Below, one piece after another: positions 7,870-9,280 of a stretch of 9,280 nt of DNA. Within the stretch, counting starts at the first letter, position 1, and each line of letters starts with the position of its first letter. The DNA is from Actinomycetota bacterium (GTDB lineage Bacteria > Actinomycetota > Humimicrobiia > Humimicrobiales > Humimicrobiaceae): the NCBI GenBank assembly GCA_018400395.1, contig JAGYMN010000047.1, forward strand, positions 1 through 9,280. Reading direction: 5' to 3'. Position numbers and translations under genes: made by a program. The notes beneath the pieces are model-generated. The model was not told the origin of the DNA. It searched no databases and saw only the letters and a list, made by a program, of their open reading frames with translations.

Positions 7870-7922
7870 TATATTTTATTATTAAAAATTATTAAAACAG
7901 CATCTTAATTTTTCCCTTTTCG

Positions 7923-7979
7923 GTACTTTCTATAAAATATTTCACCTGATATCTGGTAATATATAAATACCAAAAGTAC
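7923..7979. repeat. Nested inverted repeats in the divergent promoter region
   Basis: An outer pair, GTACTTT at 7923-7929 and AAAGTAC at 7973-7979, encloses an inner pair, TGGTA at 7954-7958 and TACCA at 7968-7972. The inner pair alone could form a five-base stem with a nine-base loop. The layout could be an operator or a hairpin in the transporter mRNA leader. In such AT-rich DNA short matches arise easily, so function is only a possibility. Confidence 0.4.
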
Positions 7980-8013
7980 GCTATTTATTGCAAAACAGTA
8001 TTATTGTATTTAT

Positions 8014-8020
8014 AGAGGAG
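8014..8020 (+). promoter_or_regulatory. Strong ribosome binding site that sets the GTG start of the transporter gene
   Basis: AGAGGAG ends six bases before a GTG at 8027, the ideal spacing. The same open frame continues upstream to a TTG at 7988, but that TTG has no purine-rich site and would place this Shine-Dalgarno sequence inside the coding region. Confidence 0.85.
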
Positions 8021-8026
8021 AAAAAG

Positions 8027-8977
8027 GTGAGTAATTTTTTAAGTATTCTTGTAGAAGTGCTAAAAACAACACTACCAATATTTATAGTAATAGCTATTGG
8101 TTATTTTATAAAAATAGGAAAAATATTAAATGAGGAAGCAACTGAAGGGTTGAATAAGCTTGCCTATAATATTGGAATTCCGGTCATCATATTTACAAGT
8201 TTAATAAAATACAAAATAAGTGAAATCTTTAGTTTTAAATTAATTCTATTGTTTTATGTTATCTTTATTCTGTTTATATTTGTTGTATTTTTAGCTTATT
8301 ATTTCACAAAGTTAGATAAGAAAATTAAAGGTGCTGCAATTGTATCTTCATATAGATGTAATTCTGCTTTTGTAGGGTTTCCGGTTCTACTTTCTGCATT
8401 TGGAACTCTGGCGGTCGCTAAGGCAGGTATTATGGTAGCCTTTTTAGCACCTCTTACTATATTCTCAACTGTCCTGATATTTAAATTTTTTGATCCGGAT
8501 GCAGCTGGAGTTTCTAAGAAAAAATTATTAATAGGCCTGATGTGTGACCCATTGATATTAGCTGCTATTTCAGGGATTATTATTTCTTATTTTGGCATAG
8601 ATTTGCCGGTTATTATAGACAGCGTACTTGATATGTTTTCAGGGATGGCTATAGCAATAGCACTTATCTCTATCGGTGCTTCTTTTAAATTTATTCATAT
8701 TAAGGAAAATATAAAACTTATATTAATAGCCAGCTTATCCAATCTTGTATTGCTGCCATTATTGGGGCTGATTTTAAGTTCTCTTGTATTTAAAATCAGT
8801 GATATCGACAGAAACATAATATGTATTCTTCTGGCCACACCTTTAGCGGTATCTGCTTTTATCATGGGAAAGGAGCACGGCTCGGATTATAACTTAATAT
8901 CTTCTGTGCTCATTATTTCTACAATTGTTTCAGCTTTTACTATGTCGGGATGGCTTATTGTATTAAAGTTAATCTGA
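8027..8977 (+). CDS. AEC-family (auxin efflux carrier) membrane transporter
   Basis: Predicted inner-membrane secondary transporter of the AEC family (TC 2.A.69), whose bacterial members move malate, malonate or other small organic acids. From the GTG start it has 316 residues, typical of the family, with about ten hydrophobic segments (roughly 11-31, 46-60, 70-93, 104-125, 130-152, 170-190, 203-219, 231-255, 263-280, 291-315) in the five-plus-five arrangement of this fold. The conserved RCNSAFVGFPV at 110-120, with helix-breaking Gly and Pro, and the second-half SIGASF (215-220) and ATPLAVSAF (270-278) segments support the assignment. The substrate cannot be read from the sequence. The gene is visibly richer in A and T than the fab operon, with many TTA, ATT and AAA codons, which may mean separate acquisition. 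It appears to be transcribed alone. No intrinsic terminator is evident after the stop. Confidence 0.88.
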   Translation: MSNFLSILVEVLKTTLPIFIVIAIGYFIKIGKILNEEATEGLNKLAYNIGIPVIIFTSLIKYKISEIFSFKLILLFYVIFILFIFVVFLAYYFTKLDKKIKGAAIVSSYRCNSAFVGFPVLLSAFGTLAVAKAGIMVAFLAPLTIFSTVLIFKFFDPDAAGVSKKKLLIGLMCDPLILAAISGIIISYFGIDLPVIIDSVLDMFSGMAIAIALISIGASFKFIHIKENIKLILIASLSNLVLLPLLGLILSSLVFKISDIDRNIICILLATPLAVSAFIMGKEHGSDYNLISSVLIISTIVSAFTMSGWLIVLKLI

Positions 8978-9000
8978 GCTTGATTTAAGATAATAAGTAA

Positions 9001-9123
9001 AAGCTTATTCAGGATATTAATTCCCAGGTATTGCAGGGCCTGAATATACTCAGAGTAAAAGATGTTGATATGCTGCACGGTACGCCCGTAATATACATAA
9101 AGTCCTATGTTGAATGGGCTTGA
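9001..9123 (+). pseudogene. C-terminal remnant resembling TrmO/TsaA (UPF0066) tRNA methyltransferase
   Basis: A 40-codon open stretch ending at TGA (9121-9123) encodes a peptide with LRVKDVDML followed by HGTPVIYIKSYVEW. This resembles the C-terminal end of the UPF0066/TrmO domain, whose usual pattern is DGTPVLDIKPY. Two strongly conserved positions are altered (Asp to Tyr, Pro to Ser). TrmO enzymes N6-methylate threonylcarbamoyl-adenosine in tRNA and are far longer. Here stop codons just upstream (for example TAA at 8998) and the end of the transporter gene leave no room for the catalytic N-terminal part. It has no start codon with a ribosome site. I read it as the 3' debris of a lost gene. 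The assignment rests on motif memory, not an alignment. Confidence 0.5.
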
Positions 9124-9280
9124 TAGTAAACCGTAGATCCTCCCGGGACTTAAATTACAATCATAAGTAAAATTATATTTTGATTATTGAAAACCTGTTC
9201 AAAAAAATATTTGAAATATCATAATTTTTTTTATAATAATATAATTTTTACAATTTGTCAAGAGTCTATTATTTGTCATT
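9124..9280. other. AT-rich non-coding tail with no recognisable gene
   Basis: Extremely A+T-rich sequence after the methyltransferase-like remnant, with stops in all frames. It contains a ten-base inverted repeat (9169-9178 with 9239-9248) separated by about 60 bases, and two copies of TTTGTCA (9254-9260 and 9272-9278) near the window edge. These may belong to a promoter or the flank of whatever lies to the right. I cannot assign a function. Confidence 0.4.

Larger units (their letters stand above)
7870..8026. promoter_or_regulatory. Divergent AT-rich intergenic region between prpC and the transporter gene
   Basis: The two flanking genes point away from each other, so this stretch must carry, or lie near, promoters for both the phosphatase/kinase unit (minus) and the transporter (plus). 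It is very AT-rich with several TATAAA-like words (for example at 7931-7936 and 7962-7967). I could not pair any of them with a good -35 box at proper spacing, so no exact promoter is called. It also contains a nested inverted repeat listed separately. Confidence 0.5.

Noticed and set aside
8992..9009. Hairpin AATAAG/CTTATT after the transporter gene as a terminator
   Set aside because: The stem is six mostly A-T pairs and is not followed by a T run, so it is not a credible intrinsic terminator.
8887..9078. Minus-strand 63-codon open frame over the transporter end
   Set aside because: It spans the transporter 3' end and the methyltransferase-like remnant on the opposite strand and has no recognisable features.

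Overview
The window looks like a bacterial chromosome segment of moderate GC from a Gram-positive-type lineage. The grounds are a PASTA-repeat Ser/Thr kinase paired with a PP2C phosphatase, purine-rich Shine-Dalgarno sites, and several TTG/GTG starts. Heavy use of AGG/AGA and ATA codons, separate accD and accA genes, and the order fabD-fabG-fabF-accD-accA suggest a Clostridia-like organism. Some kinase motifs also resemble deep-branching Actinobacteria, so I do not assign a phylum.

Region 1 (24-5273, + strand) is a tight operon for type II fatty acid synthesis: fabZ, fabD, fabG, fabF, accD, accA. AccA and AccD together form the carboxyltransferase that makes malonyl-CoA. FabD moves malonyl to the acyl carrier protein. 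FabF, FabG and FabZ then condense, reduce and dehydrate. The window lacks acpP (often found between fabG and fabF), fabH, an enoyl-ACP reductase, and accB/accC. These must lie upstream or elsewhere. All catalytic residues I looked for are present.

Region 2 (5318-7869, - strand) converges on that operon. It holds a PP2C phosphatase followed, 14 bases later, by a membrane Ser/Thr kinase with four extracellular PASTA-like repeats. This is the widespread cell-wall-sensing kinase/phosphatase pair. Only 44 bases separate accA from the kinase stop, and I see no clear terminator there.

Region 3 (7870-8026) is an AT-rich divergent promoter region with a nested inverted repeat. Region 4 (8027-8977, + strand) encodes an AEC-family (auxin efflux carrier) membrane transporter, clearly richer in A+T than the fab operon. 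A GTG with a strong Shine-Dalgarno site fixes its start 13 codons inside the longest open frame.

Region 5 (8978-9280) contains no intact gene. It starts with a short coding remnant that resembles the C-terminus of a TrmO/TsaA (UPF0066) tRNA methyltransferase. The rest is very AT-rich sequence running to the window edge. I found no RNA genes, CRISPR arrays or insertion sequences, and no convincing new multi-gene system. The most notable signals are the truncated gene remnant beside the AT-rich transporter and the missing acpP.
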